64,000 bases of DNA from Cutibacterium granulosum (GTDB taxonomy: Bacteria; Actinomycetota; Actinomycetes; Propionibacteriales; Propionibacteriaceae), in the NCBI RefSeq assembly GCF_900186975.1, contig NZ_LT906441.1:248001-312000 (forward strand), in the 5' to 3' direction. Below are positions 8,903 to 18,186 of this stretch, in pieces. Under the pieces are notes generated by a model. That model was not told the origin of the DNA. It saw only the letters and a list, made by a program, of their open reading frames with translations, and made no database searches. Every line of letters begins with the position of its first letter. Positions within the stretch are counted from its first letter, which is position 1. The translations under genes and the position numbers were made by a program.

Positions 8903-10264
8903 TCAGTGTTCCGACGACTTGGCCACGTCGAGAATGGCTGATGTTGCAGCATCGGCACTGCGCACTGCACCTTCCATGTAGCCATTGAAGGTGGACGCGT
9001 ACTCGGCACCAGCGAAGTACATGGACCCCAGTGGTTGGCCAATGACAGGGCCTGCTGCAGTCCACAATCCGGGCGCGAAGTGGGCGGCATGGCAGCCCTG
9101 GGTGTACTTCTCGGCCAGCCAGTCCCGATCGACGTAGTCGACTGGCTTTCGCGGTGCTGGGCCGAAGGCCCTCTCGATGGCCTCCTCGAAGATCCGTTGC
9201 CGCAGCGACACCGACAATTTTCCGTATCCGGAGGCTTCCCCACCCTCGAAGAAGCCCAGCAGGATGCCGTGATGCTCATCGTCAGAGGTGTCGAAGGTGA
9301 TGCGCATGGCACCCTCGTTCCAACTCATCTGTCCAGAGAGCCCGCGATCCCGCCACCACGGCTCGTCGTAGACCAGAAACGCCTTGATGACGTTGCCGGC
9401 CGGGATCTTGTCGGCCATGTCGTAGCGTTCGGCCGGAAGGTCGGGCTCGAAGTCAATCGTCTTGAGCAACCGGGGCGGGGTGGTGAGGACGAGCGAGCTG
9501 CCCTCGAATCGGTCGCCCCCTTCGCAGGTGACGATGACATGCCCCTCGGCGTGTTCCACCCGCGTCACTGGAGTGGAGAGACGAATACGATCACCGAGGC
9601 CACGAGCCATCTCATCGGTCAGTTGCGCCAACCCACCCACGACTCGGGCCTGGCGTACCCCACCGCTGGTGACGACGTAGGACTCGAGATCGACGCCAGT
9701 ACTCACCCGCTGCAGGGCGTTCTCCAAGGTGGTGATCTCGGGGTGGATCCCCAAGGCCTTCTCGACCAGCCGGGCAAAGTACCTGCGGCCACCCTCGGTA
9801 CGCAGATTGACGTCCTGCCACTGCTGGAGACTCTGCCCGAGCCACCGATCATTCGCAGCAGCCCAGGTGGGATTGTCGGTCACCTTGCGAGCCAACCGGC
9901 GCAGTCGGAGCAACGCCTGACCTAGGTCGGAGAACTCGAATGGGCTGAGGTCGTCCTGGGCAGCAGGCTGTTCGACATGAATCTTCTTGGCCTTGCCCCC
10001 CAGACGCAGCACCATGTCCCCGTCGCCCGGTTCCACGGTTTGGAGCCCCTGGGCATCGATGAGGGCATGCATCTTCTCGTGCCCGGGTGAGACCCACTGG
10101 CCACCCATCTCGACGATGCGGCCATCCTTGAGGGCAATGTTCTCGACCCGGCCACCGACTCGGTCGCGAGCTTCCAGGACGACGATGTCCTTGCCCGCCG
10201 CGGACAAGGTGGTGGCGGCTTGCAGCCCGGCAAGGCCAGCTCCAACGATGATGGTGTCGTACAT
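8903..10264 (-). CDS. Flavin-dependent amine oxidase
   Basis: 453-residue FAD amine oxidase of the MAO/putrescine oxidase type; it oxidises a primary or polyamine amine to aldehyde, ammonia and H2O2. The dinucleotide-binding motif TIIVGAGLAGLQAA is at residues 4-17, followed by VLEARDRVGGRV and GGQWVSPGH; the C-terminal FAD contact region reads MYFAGAEYASTFNGYMEGAV. ATG 10264 is preceded by GAGGAGAG five bases upstream, so the longer frame starting at 10321 is not used. The substrate cannot be told from sequence. Length and motifs fit actinobacterial putrescine/tyramine oxidases, not the fatty acid isomerase known from C. acnes. Confidence 0.88.
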   Translation of the reverse strand: MYDTIIVGAGLAGLQAATTLSAAGKDIVVLEARDRVGGRVENIALKDGRIVEMGGQWVSPGHEKMHALIDAQGLQTVEPGDGDMVLRLGGKAKKIHVEQPAAQDDLSPFEFSDLGQALLRLRRLARKVTDNPTWAAANDRWLGQSLQQWQDVNLRTEGGRRYFARLVEKALGIHPEITTLENALQRVSTGVDLESYVVTSGGVRQARVVGGLAQLTDEMARGLGDRIRLSTPVTRVEHAEGHVIVTCEGGDRFEGSSLVLTTPPRLLKTIDFEPDLPAERYDMADKIPAGNVIKAFLVYDEPWWRDRGLSGQMSWNEGAMRITFDTSDDEHHGILLGFFEGGEASGYGKLSVSLRQRIFEEAIERAFGPAPRKPVDYVDRDWLAEKYTQGCHAAHFAPGLWTAAGPVIGQPLGSMYFAGAEYASTFNGYMEGAVRSADAATSAILDVAKSSEH

Positions 10265-10489
10265 GGCTCTCCTCATGACCCGAAGGTGTCGGACGCGCGT
10301 GGACGCGGACTCGGCTGTCACGCAAGTTTATCGATAGCCGCTGCGCACCGGAACCCTGGGATGGGTACCTCTCGAAAAAGCATCATGGAACGACCGCAGG
10401 ATCGAAGGACATTGAAGATGGAACTGTGCTGGCGACAGATCTGTGCACCCGACGACTCTGAGGTGGAACACGAGCGAGTAAAGGTATGG

Positions 10490-10562
10490 AGCCGTCGACG
10501 GGAATCGAACCCGTGACCTACGCTTTACGAGAGCGTCGCTCTACCATCTGAGCTACGACGGC
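10490..10562 (-). tRNA. tRNA-Thr, anticodon CGU
   Basis: A 73-base cloverleaf reads on the minus strand: acceptor GCCGTCG pairs CGACGGC, D arm GCTC/GAGC, anticodon stem ACGCT/AGCGT with loop CTCGTAA (anticodon CGT), T arm ACGGG-TTCGAAT-CCCGT. CCA is not encoded. It decodes ACG. Confidence 0.95.
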
Positions 10563-10804
10563 CTGCCCGAGACGAGTCGGACCGGTCAAACTATACCGAC
10601 GTTGGCGTCAAACGCGAAAACAACGGCGGCACAGGTCCGTGGCCCATGCAAACGAGAGTGCCACGGCAGCCCAGTACGTCCATTCCAAGATCGAACGCCG
10701 TGGCCCATGGAAGGGTGCCCCACCCCTCACAGCATCCCCACGATGGCAAAGCATCCAGCCCGCAAGCACCCCTACCCGGCAGTCCATCCCGGTATCGTCG
10801 GGGC

Positions 10805-12514
10805 ATGACCGTTGATTCAGCGCGGGACAGCGCCAACCACCCCAACTCCGAGGTCGACGTCGTCGCCAATCGCTACTGGGATCGACTGGTGGAGGCCAGC
10901 CCCACCCTGGCGACCGACCTGGGTGCCGACGTGCGCCAGGACGAGTACGACGACTTCTCCCCCGCCGGCCTGGAACACACCTGCCAGTTGGCGGCCGACG
11001 CCCTGGTCGAGCTGGACCGGGCGACCCCCACCGACGAGGTCGACCGCGTCACCATCGCTGCGATGCGCTCGCTGCTGGGGCTGGAGATCGAGACCCACGA
11101 CCACGGTTACGACCTGTTGAGCCTCAACGGCATCGAATCCGGTCTGCACGCAATTCGCCGTGTCTACGACGCCATGCCCACCGACACCCCGCAGCAGTGG
11201 CACACCATCGCTCGGCGTCTGCATGCGGTGCCCGATGCGGTGAACGGCTGGTTGGAGTCCCAGCGCGCCTCGGCTCGGGCCGGCGTGGCCCCAGCACGCC
11301 GTCAGGTGGATCTCCTGGTCGAACAGACCCGCTCCTGGGTAGCTGGCGGTGGGTTCTTCGACAACTACCTGGCCAACGCCACGACCGACCACGCAGAGCT
11401 GCCCACCGACATCAAGGATGAGCTGGCTGACGGCATCACAGTGGCCAAGGAAGCCTTCGGTGGGGCCAGCGAAATCCTGGCAGGCGAGATCGCCGAGCTT
11501 GCCACCGACCAGGACGCCGTGGGCATTGACCGGTATCAACTCGCCTCACGTGCCTTCCTGGGATCGGCGATCGACCTCGCCGAGACCTACGAATGGGGCA
11601 AGCAGGAGCTCGCTCGCATCGTCGAGCTGCAGCACCAGACGGCCGAGCGCATCAGGCCCGGGGCCAGCGTCGCCGAGGCCATGGCCGTTCTGGACGCCGA
11701 CCCCGCCTACCAGATCCACGGCACCGACGCCCTGCGCGAGTGGATGCAGTCCAAGGCCGACGAGGCCATGGCGAACCTCGGCGACACCCATGTCGACATT
11801 CCCGAACCAGCCCGTCGCGTGGAAGGCATGATCGCCCCCACCCATGACGGCGGCGTCTACTACACCGGACCGTCCGACGACTTCTCCCGTCCGGGCCGAA
11901 TGTGGTGGGCGGTGCCCGAGGGAGTCACCGATTTCACGACGTGGCGGGAGCTCACGACCGTGTACCACGAGGGGGTGCCGGGCCATCACCTGCAGATCTC
12001 CTCAGCCATCGCCCAGAAGGACACTCTCAACTCGTGGCGGCGGTTTGCCGGCCAGTCCGGTCCTATCGAGGGGTGGGCACTGTACGCCGAGTGGCTCATG
12101 GCCGATCTGGGGTACATGGACGATCCGGGCTACTTCATGGGGCTGCTGGACGGGCAGTCCCTGCGTGCAGCTCGCGTCGTGCTCGACATCGGCCTGCACT
12201 GCCAGTTCGAGGCCCCTGCCGAGGTCGGCGGTGGTGAATGGACCTGGGACAAGGCCTGGAGGTTCTTCAACAACCACGCCTCCATGGACGAGGCGACAGC
12301 ACGCTTCGAATTGAACCGGTACTTCGGTTGGCCCGGCCAGGCCCCGGCCTACAAGATCGGTGAGCGCACCTGGCTGCAGACGCGTGCGGACTGCCGCGCC
12401 AAGAATCCCGACGGCTTCAGCCTCAAGGACTTCCACACTCGCGCCCTGGCCCTGGGAAGCCTGCCACTGGACCTGCTGCACGACACCGTGGTCGACACCG
12501 AACCCATGCCCTGA
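10805..12514 (+). CDS. DUF885 family metallopeptidase-like protein
   Basis: 569 residues, the usual length of the DUF885 family. The zinc-binding signature YHEGVPGHHLQ is at about residues 384-394 (HE...HH), followed by a conserved EGWALYAEWL about 35 residues later that supplies the third metal ligand, as in other M32/M3-like helical peptidases. The front part is entirely helical. The ATG at 10805 begins the recognisable region; upstream frame is open but has no better start. Function is presumed peptidase; the substrate is not known. It is a single-gene unit after tRNA-Thr. Confidence 0.85.
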   Translation: MTVDSARDSANHPNSEVDVVANRYWDRLVEASPTLATDLGADVRQDEYDDFSPAGLEHTCQLAADALVELDRATPTDEVDRVTIAAMRSLLGLEIETHDHGYDLLSLNGIESGLHAIRRVYDAMPTDTPQQWHTIARRLHAVPDAVNGWLESQRASARAGVAPARRQVDLLVEQTRSWVAGGGFFDNYLANATTDHAELPTDIKDELADGITVAKEAFGGASEILAGEIAELATDQDAVGIDRYQLASRAFLGSAIDLAETYEWGKQELARIVELQHQTAERIRPGASVAEAMAVLDADPAYQIHGTDALREWMQSKADEAMANLGDTHVDIPEPARRVEGMIAPTHDGGVYYTGPSDDFSRPGRMWWAVPEGVTDFTTWRELTTVYHEGVPGHHLQISSAIAQKDTLNSWRRFAGQSGPIEGWALYAEWLMADLGYMDDPGYFMGLLDGQSLRAARVVLDIGLHCQFEAPAEVGGGEWTWDKAWRFFNNHASMDEATARFELNRYFGWPGQAPAYKIGERTWLQTRADCRAKNPDGFSLKDFHTRALALGSLPLDLLHDTVVDTEPMP

Positions 12515-12633
12515 TCGGCGATCATCTGGCTGCCGGTATCGCCAGTACCGTTGGGGAACCGCGCCCGGGTCTGCACGGCCCGGGCTGTCGGATCATTCCC
12601 ACCTGGTCACCGCGTGCCCTGCCTCGGGGATTC

Positions 12634-12948
12634 TCACCCGTGTTCCAGGCACAACGTACCGACGTAACCGGTGTCATGGCTGAGCTCGGTACGCACCCGA
12701 ACGCGTTCGGTGCCGTCGGGACAATCCCCGTTGGGTCCCACGACCGCCCGCACCGTACGGGCACCCTCCTCCTGACACGGCACGACTGGCACCCGTCCAT
12801 TGTTGACGGTCTCACCGACGACCACGCACTTGCCGTCCCGCTGTTCGAGGTCCTCGTACGTACGATGCCGCCACACCCACTCCAGGACCAGGATGGCAAG
12901 CGCCAGAGACAGCGCAATCGTCGCTCTGACAATCCGCACCCGTGTCAT
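12634..12948 (-). CDS. Small membrane-anchored protein of unknown function
   Basis: 104 residues: a basic N-terminus (MTRVRIVRA), one membrane helix (about residues 10-27, IALSLALAILVLEWVW) and an ~75-residue extracytoplasmic domain with four cysteines (GKCVVVG, VVPCQEE, NGDCPDG, TLCLEHG), suggesting two disulfides. Spacing of GKCV and VPC resembles the LppU/SCO3897-like small secreted domains of Actinobacteria. ATG 12948 follows GATGAGG; a longer frame to 13038 adds only implausible residues. Unknown role. Confidence 0.6.
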   Translation of the reverse strand: MTRVRIVRATIALSLALAILVLEWVWRHRTYEDLEQRDGKCVVVGETVNNGRVPVVPCQEEGARTVRAVVGPNGDCPDGTERVRVRTELSHDTGYVGTLCLEHG

Positions 12949-13233
12949 GGCCTCATCTCCGATCGCCAACCTGTGAGCCCGATGCATCGTGAGCTGGACC
13001 CTGACCCCCGTATCCGTGGGGCACACAATCCGGCTCACCGAGCTTCGAGCTGTCCTGACAGCCTCACGTGGCGGGCGCCACGCGCGTCTACCACGGTAGC
13101 CGGTACCACCAAAAGTGACGACAGCGGCACGGACCCAGTGACCCAGGCGAGGTCGCAGAACAGATCAGCACTCAGTGGCTTGACACGGCGCGGATCCAGT
13201 GGCCCAGGACTGATCGCAGCTCACACCCGGTCG

Positions 13234-14922
13234 TCAGCAGATCTTTCCGTCCTTGGGGACCGTGCCGTCATTGATGTACCTGGTGACTGAATCCTTGAGG
13301 CACTGGTTGCCCAGGCTCCACGCCGAGTGGCCCGATCCCTTCCACGTCACCAGGACGGCGGACTCCAGCTGCTGCGCCATCCACTGGGCCTGCTGGTAGG
13401 GAGTTGCCGGGTCCCCGGTGACCCCCAGGACGACGATCGGCGCCGCGGCATGGGCCGTCAGTTTGAGCTGGGGTACTGGAGTCGTGCTCCACACCGCGCA
13501 CACCGGATCGGCTCCCATCGCCTCACCCAGCAGCGGGGCCTTCCTCCTGGCCTCGTCCCAGTCCTGCCGTACCTCACTCATCCCGTCGTCACCGGTGTCC
13601 AGGCAGGAGATCGCCGGAAAGGCGTAGGCCGTTGGGTCATACTTGCCGCTCATGGGGTCTCGGCCGTACATGTAGCCTGCGGCTGCATACAGCTGGCTGC
13701 CGTCATGGTCGTTGAGGGCAGCGCTGAGCGCCCCGGCCAGCTGCTGGTAGCCCTGCCTGCCCAGGTAGAGGAACAGTGCGATGCCCGTTGCGGCGTCGGT
13801 CTCCGACAGCTTGGCCTGTTTGTTCACGGTACGCACCGTGAGACGCCTGCTTCCCAGGTGATCGAGAAAACCCTTGGTCTGGTCGACGATCTGGTCGGGA
13901 GTGCCCTTGAGCGGACAATGTGACCGCGGCTGAGCACACCACGTGGCGAACTCGTGGAACGACTTGTCGAAGACCTCCTGCTGACTCGGTGGTTCCTTGG
14001 TCGTGATGTTGACGGCCGAGTCGAGCACCATACGTCCGACTCGTTGCGGATACAGTTCGGCGTACATCGCTCCCAAGTACGTTCCGTAGGAGACGCCCAG
14101 ATAGGTGAGCTTCTCATCACCCACCAGGTATCGCAGGTAGTCGAGGTCACGGGCCGAGTCGATGGACGAGACGTGGTCGAGCAGGGCCCCGGAAGCCTGC
14201 CGGCACTGCTGGGCGAAGGTTTTGGCGCCCGAGGTGAGCGCATTCCACTCGGCCTGACTGTGTGGGGTGAAATCCAGGGCGTGGAAGGCGTCGGTCTGGG
14301 CGTCTGTGCCGCACCGCACCGGAGTGGACTCCCCCGTGCCACGAGGGTCCCATCCGATGACGTCGTAGTCGGCGAACTGGTCAGTCTCGAAGGTGTCGAG
14401 CATCTCCTGGCCCGATCCACCGGGGCCGCCAGGGTTGAGGAAGAGCGTGGCCCCCTGTCCTTTGCCAGACCGATGCCCCTTGCCAGAGCCGTGTGCCTTG
14501 TCGGCTGCATGTTTCTTGAGTGCCAGGGTGATCGTCGGCCCCTCGGGATGGTCCCAGTCCAGTGGCACCTCGACCTTCGCACAGTACTTGTCGCCACACG
14601 GGTTCCAGGTGATGCGCTGTGTGAGGAACGAGTGCATCGTCCGACCGCTGGCAGGTTTCATGCCCTGGGGCATGGAACTCGGCACATTCAGCTTCCGACG
14701 ATCGGGATTGCCGTGGTGATCAATGACCTTGTGCTGATTCGGGTCGAAGGACGCGACTGGTGGATCCGGCTGGCCCAGCGTCGGGGACGGGGCCACCGAT
14801 GGCGTGCGTGCAGCATCCGTGGTGTACGGCTGCGAGTTGTTCGACGAACCACCGCAGGCAGTCAGTCCCAGGCACAGGCACGCACAGATCACTGTGATGA
14901 TTCGACGGGCGTCACGTCTCAT
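13234..14922 (-). CDS. Lipoprotein alpha/beta-hydrolase peptidase (tripeptidyl aminopeptidase family)
   Basis: 562 residues. A lipobox LGLTAC (Cys about residue 20) marks a lipoprotein; a Ser/Pro-rich linker follows. The hydrolase region has FLNPGGPGGSG (oxyanion region), the nucleophile motif GVSYGTYLG, an acid near VTGDPATPYQQA and the histidine in GSGHSAW, matching the SlpD/SlpE and mycobacterial Hip1-like S33 exopeptidases that cut N-terminal peptides from secreted proteins. WNPCGDKYCAKVEVPLDW is the typical entry to the domain. ATG 14922 is selected because it precedes the signal peptide. It probably supplies peptides outside the cell, which could be taken up by the opp system. Confidence 0.85.
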   Translation of the reverse strand: MRRDARRIITVICACLCLGLTACGGSSNNSQPYTTDAARTPSVAPSPTLGQPDPPVASFDPNQHKVIDHHGNPDRRKLNVPSSMPQGMKPASGRTMHSFLTQRITWNPCGDKYCAKVEVPLDWDHPEGPTITLALKKHAADKAHGSGKGHRSGKGQGATLFLNPGGPGGSGQEMLDTFETDQFADYDVIGWDPRGTGESTPVRCGTDAQTDAFHALDFTPHSQAEWNALTSGAKTFAQQCRQASGALLDHVSSIDSARDLDYLRYLVGDEKLTYLGVSYGTYLGAMYAELYPQRVGRMVLDSAVNITTKEPPSQQEVFDKSFHEFATWCAQPRSHCPLKGTPDQIVDQTKGFLDHLGSRRLTVRTVNKQAKLSETDAATGIALFLYLGRQGYQQLAGALSAALNDHDGSQLYAAAGYMYGRDPMSGKYDPTAYAFPAISCLDTGDDGMSEVRQDWDEARRKAPLLGEAMGADPVCAVWSTTPVPQLKLTAHAAAPIVVLGVTGDPATPYQQAQWMAQQLESAVLVTWKGSGHSAWSLGNQCLKDSVTRYINDGTVPKDGKIC

Positions 14923-14924
14923 CG

Positions 14925-15668
14925 TCAAGGTCTCCCGGCAGCTTTCCCGCAGACCGGCCTCAGCGGACAACCCAGCTGGTCTGCGGAGCGGTCCTGCTCC
15001 TGTTGGGCGATCTGTTCGGCCGTCGCGGTGAAGTCGTCGTAGTAGGGGCTCTCGTAACGCAGGCAGCACATGAGGTGCCCGCACAGCCCGGTGACGGCCA
15101 TGGGGTTGGAGCCGTGTCCCTGCTGGTTCGCCAGCCGGATCGAGATCGGCTCCACCTCGTTGAGGAACGTGCTGCAGCACAGCTGGTGGCCACACAGCCC
15201 GACTCCTCCGACGAGACGTGCAGGGTCGCGGCCGGTGACCTGCCGCAGATCCACTCGACTCGCCAGGGCGCGGGCCAGGTCCGGTACCAGCGCACGGAAA
15301 TCCACCCGGTGAGCAGTGCGGTAGTACACCGCCACATGGGGAGCGTCACCCTCGACGAGATCGACGGCCAGCACCTGCATGTCAAGACCGTGTGCGGCAA
15401 TGCGCTTCTTGACGAGCTCGGTCACCTCACTGCGACGCTGTCGGGCAGCGGCTGCGGCATCGAGCTGGGTGGGGCTGGCAAGCCCGGGGCACGTGGGCAG
15501 TGGCTCGTCGAGACGGACGTCCTGGGGACCCCACACGCATCGGGCCACCTCGTCGCCGTCGTCGGTGGGGTACAGCACCCAGTCGCCCAGGTGGACGTCC
15601 ACCCCATCGACGGCCAGATGGTGCAGCTGGCCATGCTCGTGGAAGGCGACCGCGATGACTCGTGTCAT
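14925..15668 (-). CDS. ricT: PSP1-domain protein, RicT (YaaT)-like
   Basis: 247 residues with the PSP1 C-terminal fold and the cysteine-rich signature GLCGHQLCCSTFL and GLCGHLMCCLRYE (about residues 158-205), plus CPLRPVC near the C-terminus. In Bacillus RicT joins RicA/RicF in a complex carrying Fe-S clusters that acts on RNA maturation; no RicA/RicF partner is seen here. Lies downstream of holB and tmk with only the DoxX gene between, echoing the tmk...holB-yaaT order of Bacillus. Starts 8 bp after the DoxX stop and ends 2 bp before the lipoprotein peptidase start. Confidence 0.85.
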   Translation of the reverse strand: MTRVIAVAFHEHGQLHHLAVDGVDVHLGDWVLYPTDDGDEVARCVWGPQDVRLDEPLPTCPGLASPTQLDAAAAARQRRSEVTELVKKRIAAHGLDMQVLAVDLVEGDAPHVAVYYRTAHRVDFRALVPDLARALASRVDLRQVTGRDPARLVGGVGLCGHQLCCSTFLNEVEPISIRLANQQGHGSNPMAVTGLCGHLMCCLRYESPYYDDFTATAEQIAQQEQDRSADQLGCPLRPVCGKAAGRP

Positions 15669-15676
15669 GGTGGCCG

Positions 15677-16633
15677 TCAGCCCTTGAGGGCCTTCCTACG
15701 ATCCCGTACCTTGCGTCGACCGGCGTCAATGGCCCAACCGCCACTGCCCAGGCAGAACAGCAGCAGACCGCAGGTGGTGAGGAGCAGCTCGAGCTCACCA
15801 CGGAATCCCATGTCGTAGAAGAGGTTGAACCGCCCCCAATGGACGTAGATCAGGGACAGGGCGCCGATGGCTGCCAACGCCAGACCGGTGAATCGGGTGA
15901 ACCAGCCCAGCAGCAGGGCCACGGCGATGAGGACCTCACCAATGCCGAGCACCCACACCAAGGAGCTGGCATGTGGCAGATTCGCTGCCTCGATGAGGTC
16001 GATCGTCGCACCACGATTCGTCAGGTGCTGATAGGCATGCACGCCCATGATGACTGCGAGCACCAGTCGGAACAGGAACAGGCCGATGGAGGCGAACGCC
16101 TTGTCCGTGGTGCGCTTGGGCAGCGGTTCGATGACGGGATCCGGCTCCTCGGTAGCCGGTACGGCGCCCAGGGCACGTTCTCGGTCGGCACGCTCACTGG
16201 CCCGACGCTCGGCCTCGGCACGGCGCCGAGCCCGCTGCTCGGCGTAGGAGGCGGTTTCGGGATCGGTCCTGGTGTAGGAGCCCAGGGTCTCGGTGCGATC
16301 GTGGTCGGCGTCGTCTTGCTGGTAGTCGCCAGCACCACGTGGACGCACGAGGGTGCGTTCCATGTCACCCGCGTCTCCTGCAGGAGAGATCACCCGCGTC
16401 TCCTCGGAGTTCGGGTCATCGCGGTACAGATCGTAGGTCGGGGCATCGGATGTGGCCACGGTCTGCTCGGCGTCACCTCGCAGACCCGATTCGGCCTCAC
16501 GGGTGTCGGGCAGGGCGATGGTCTCGTTGAAATCGTCGACATCAGGCTCGTTGCGGCCACCGGGAAGAACGCGGGTCTCCTCGGCGCCTGGGTCAAAGGA
16601 GTCACCAGACGGCCTCTTGACTGCCTTGCTCAC
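15677..16633 (-). CDS. DoxX-family membrane protein with disordered N-terminal half
   Basis: 318 residues. Residues ~1-165 are acidic and low-complexity, with repeated E-T-R-V type motifs (EETRVLPG, EETRVISP, ERTLVRP) and a charged helix EQRARRRAEAERRASERADRE. Residues ~175-300 form four membrane helices of the DoxX/DoxD type (LFRLVLAVIMGVHAYQHLTN, LVWVLGIGEVLIAVALLLGW). DoxX proteins act in redox membrane complexes in some bacteria; the role here is unknown. GTG 16633 follows GAGGTG at a six-base gap. Sits between holB and ricT on the same strand. Confidence 0.8.
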   Translation of the reverse strand: MSKAVKRPSGDSFDPGAEETRVLPGGRNEPDVDDFNETIALPDTREAESGLRGDAEQTVATSDAPTYDLYRDDPNSEETRVISPAGDAGDMERTLVRPRGAGDYQQDDADHDRTETLGSYTRTDPETASYAEQRARRRAEAERRASERADRERALGAVPATEEPDPVIEPLPKRTTDKAFASIGLFLFRLVLAVIMGVHAYQHLTNRGATIDLIEAANLPHASSLVWVLGIGEVLIAVALLLGWFTRFTGLALAAIGALSLIYVHWGRFNLFYDMGFRGELELLLTTCGLLLFCLGSGGWAIDAGRRKVRDRRKALKG

Positions 16634-16824
16634 GTCAACACCTCACAATTCGTCGGTGGACCGGGGCATCACGTCCCAGTTCCCAATGCACAATCTGACT
16701 CATGCACATCCAGCTCGCGCACATCTGGCACATGTACAGTCGAGCACTGTGCCACTGTGCCACGGTGAGACCACCGCAAACGACAGTGACACGCGAACGG
16801 GGCGACAGATGAACTTCCTGCAGA

Positions 16825-18186
16825 TCATTGCGGACCTGCAGATCGGTGTGGGGCAGATCGGTGCGGGTGAGCCCGCCAGCTGTGGGCAGGTCCAGCGCTG
16901 CTGGGACGAGTGACACCACCCCCCAGCGTCTTGTCCACACCGCTGATGGCGATGAGCATCGTCTCCATGGCCAGCAGGGGGGCCACATTGGACTCCAGCG
17001 ACTTCCGGGTGCCCAGGATCGCGTCGATCCGGTGCACGGTCTGCGCCGGGCTGCTCGACTCGGCCATCTGATGGATCTGCCGACTGAACTCGGCGTTGAC
17101 GAGCCTGGGACCCGACAGCGCAGCCTCGTCCTCGACAGGCACCGCTGCGGTCTGGACGGCAAGAACATCCCGATAGAACGTGGTCAGCTCGGTGAGGACG
17201 CGGTCCAGGGCGTCACGTCGCATTCGTTTCGTGCGCGCCTTCTGCTCACTCTCAAGATCCCTGATGGCTGCCTGGGCGTTGCGGGCCCGTGCCCCCTTGG
17301 TGTCAAGTCCCAGGGCACGTTCCAGCTTGGCACGTTCCCTGGCGTCGAGCTCGGCAGTGACAGTGCTGACCTCGGCATCGGCATCCTCGTCCAACCGTCG
17401 TGCTGCCTCCAAGCAGTCACCCAGCGTGTGCAGTTCGGTGGGCAGACTGAGGATCCAGACACGTCGGTTGCGAGCCTCCTCGTTGCGGGCCAGGGCTCGT
17501 GCACGTCCGATGTGCCCCTGCGCGGCACGGGCTGCCGAGGCAGCCAGGGTTGGATCGGCACCGTCGCGGCGCACCAGCAGGTCGGCAACCGCCGCATCGC
17601 GGGGGGTGGCCAGATGCAGCCGCCGGCACCGCGAACGAATTGTGATGATGACGTCCTCGGCGGTGGGTGCGCACAGGATCCACACCGTGCGCGGGGCAGG
17701 CTCCTCGATGGCCTTGAGCAGGGCGTCGGCTCCACGCTCGGTGACGCGGTCGGCGTCCTCGACGACGATGACCTGACGTCTGCCACGGCTGGGGCTCATC
17801 GTTGCCTTGACGACGAGGTCGCGTACCTCCTTGACCGTGATCGACAAGGTCTCGGTACGCACCATCGTCACGTCGGGGTGCGACCCGGCCAGAACGGTAC
17901 GGCAGGAATTGCACTGCCCACAGCCGCCGTCGTCACACTCCAGGGCGGCGGCAAAGGCCCGGGCGGCGTTGGAACGTCCAGATCCCGGCGGTCCGGTGAG
18001 CAGCCAGGCATGGCTCATGGCGTGCGGCTGGGCAGTCACGGCCCGGCGCAACACCCGCACCGCGTTCTCCTGACCGACGAGGTCGGCCCACACCCCGGTG
18101 AGCAGCTCACTCGACTGGTTGGCAGGATTCGACTGGCTGGCAGGAGCCGATTCGGCGTCGGGACTCATCTGATTGGTCACAGTCAT
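16825..18186 (-). CDS. holB: DNA polymerase III subunit delta'
   Basis: 453-residue clamp-loader subunit. It carries LVGQENAVRVLRRAV, a Walker A-like GPPGSGRSN in which the usual Lys is Arg (so ATP binding is unlikely, as known for delta'), the zinc module CDDGGCGQCNSC, VVEDADRVTERGADALLKAIEEP and the SRC motif in ITIRSRCRR. ATG 18186 overlaps the tmk stop as ATGA. The C-terminal ~150 residues after the AAA+ domains are poorly conserved. Works with DnaX and HolA to load the beta clamp. Confidence 0.93.
   Translation of the reverse strand: MTVTNQMSPDAESAPASQSNPANQSSELLTGVWADLVGQENAVRVLRRAVTAQPHAMSHAWLLTGPPGSGRSNAARAFAAALECDDGGCGQCNSCRTVLAGSHPDVTMVRTETLSITVKEVRDLVVKATMSPSRGRRQVIVVEDADRVTERGADALLKAIEEPAPRTVWILCAPTAEDVIITIRSRCRRLHLATPRDAAVADLLVRRDGADPTLAASAARAAQGHIGRARALARNEEARNRRVWILSLPTELHTLGDCLEAARRLDEDADAEVSTVTAELDARERAKLERALGLDTKGARARNAQAAIRDLESEQKARTKRMRRDALDRVLTELTTFYRDVLAVQTAAVPVEDEAALSGPRLVNAEFSRQIHQMAESSSPAQTVHRIDAILGTRKSLESNVAPLLAMETMLIAISGVDKTLGGGVTRPSSAGPAHSWRAHPHRSAPHRSAGPQ

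Noticed and set aside
8903-10264. Cutibacterium fatty acid isomerase
   Set aside because: The N-terminal and C-terminal FAD motifs fit amine oxidases better; isomerase-specific sequence is not seen.
15662-16768. 368-codon plus-strand frame opposite DoxX/ricT
   Set aside because: Shadow of the minus-strand genes; no start signal or family.
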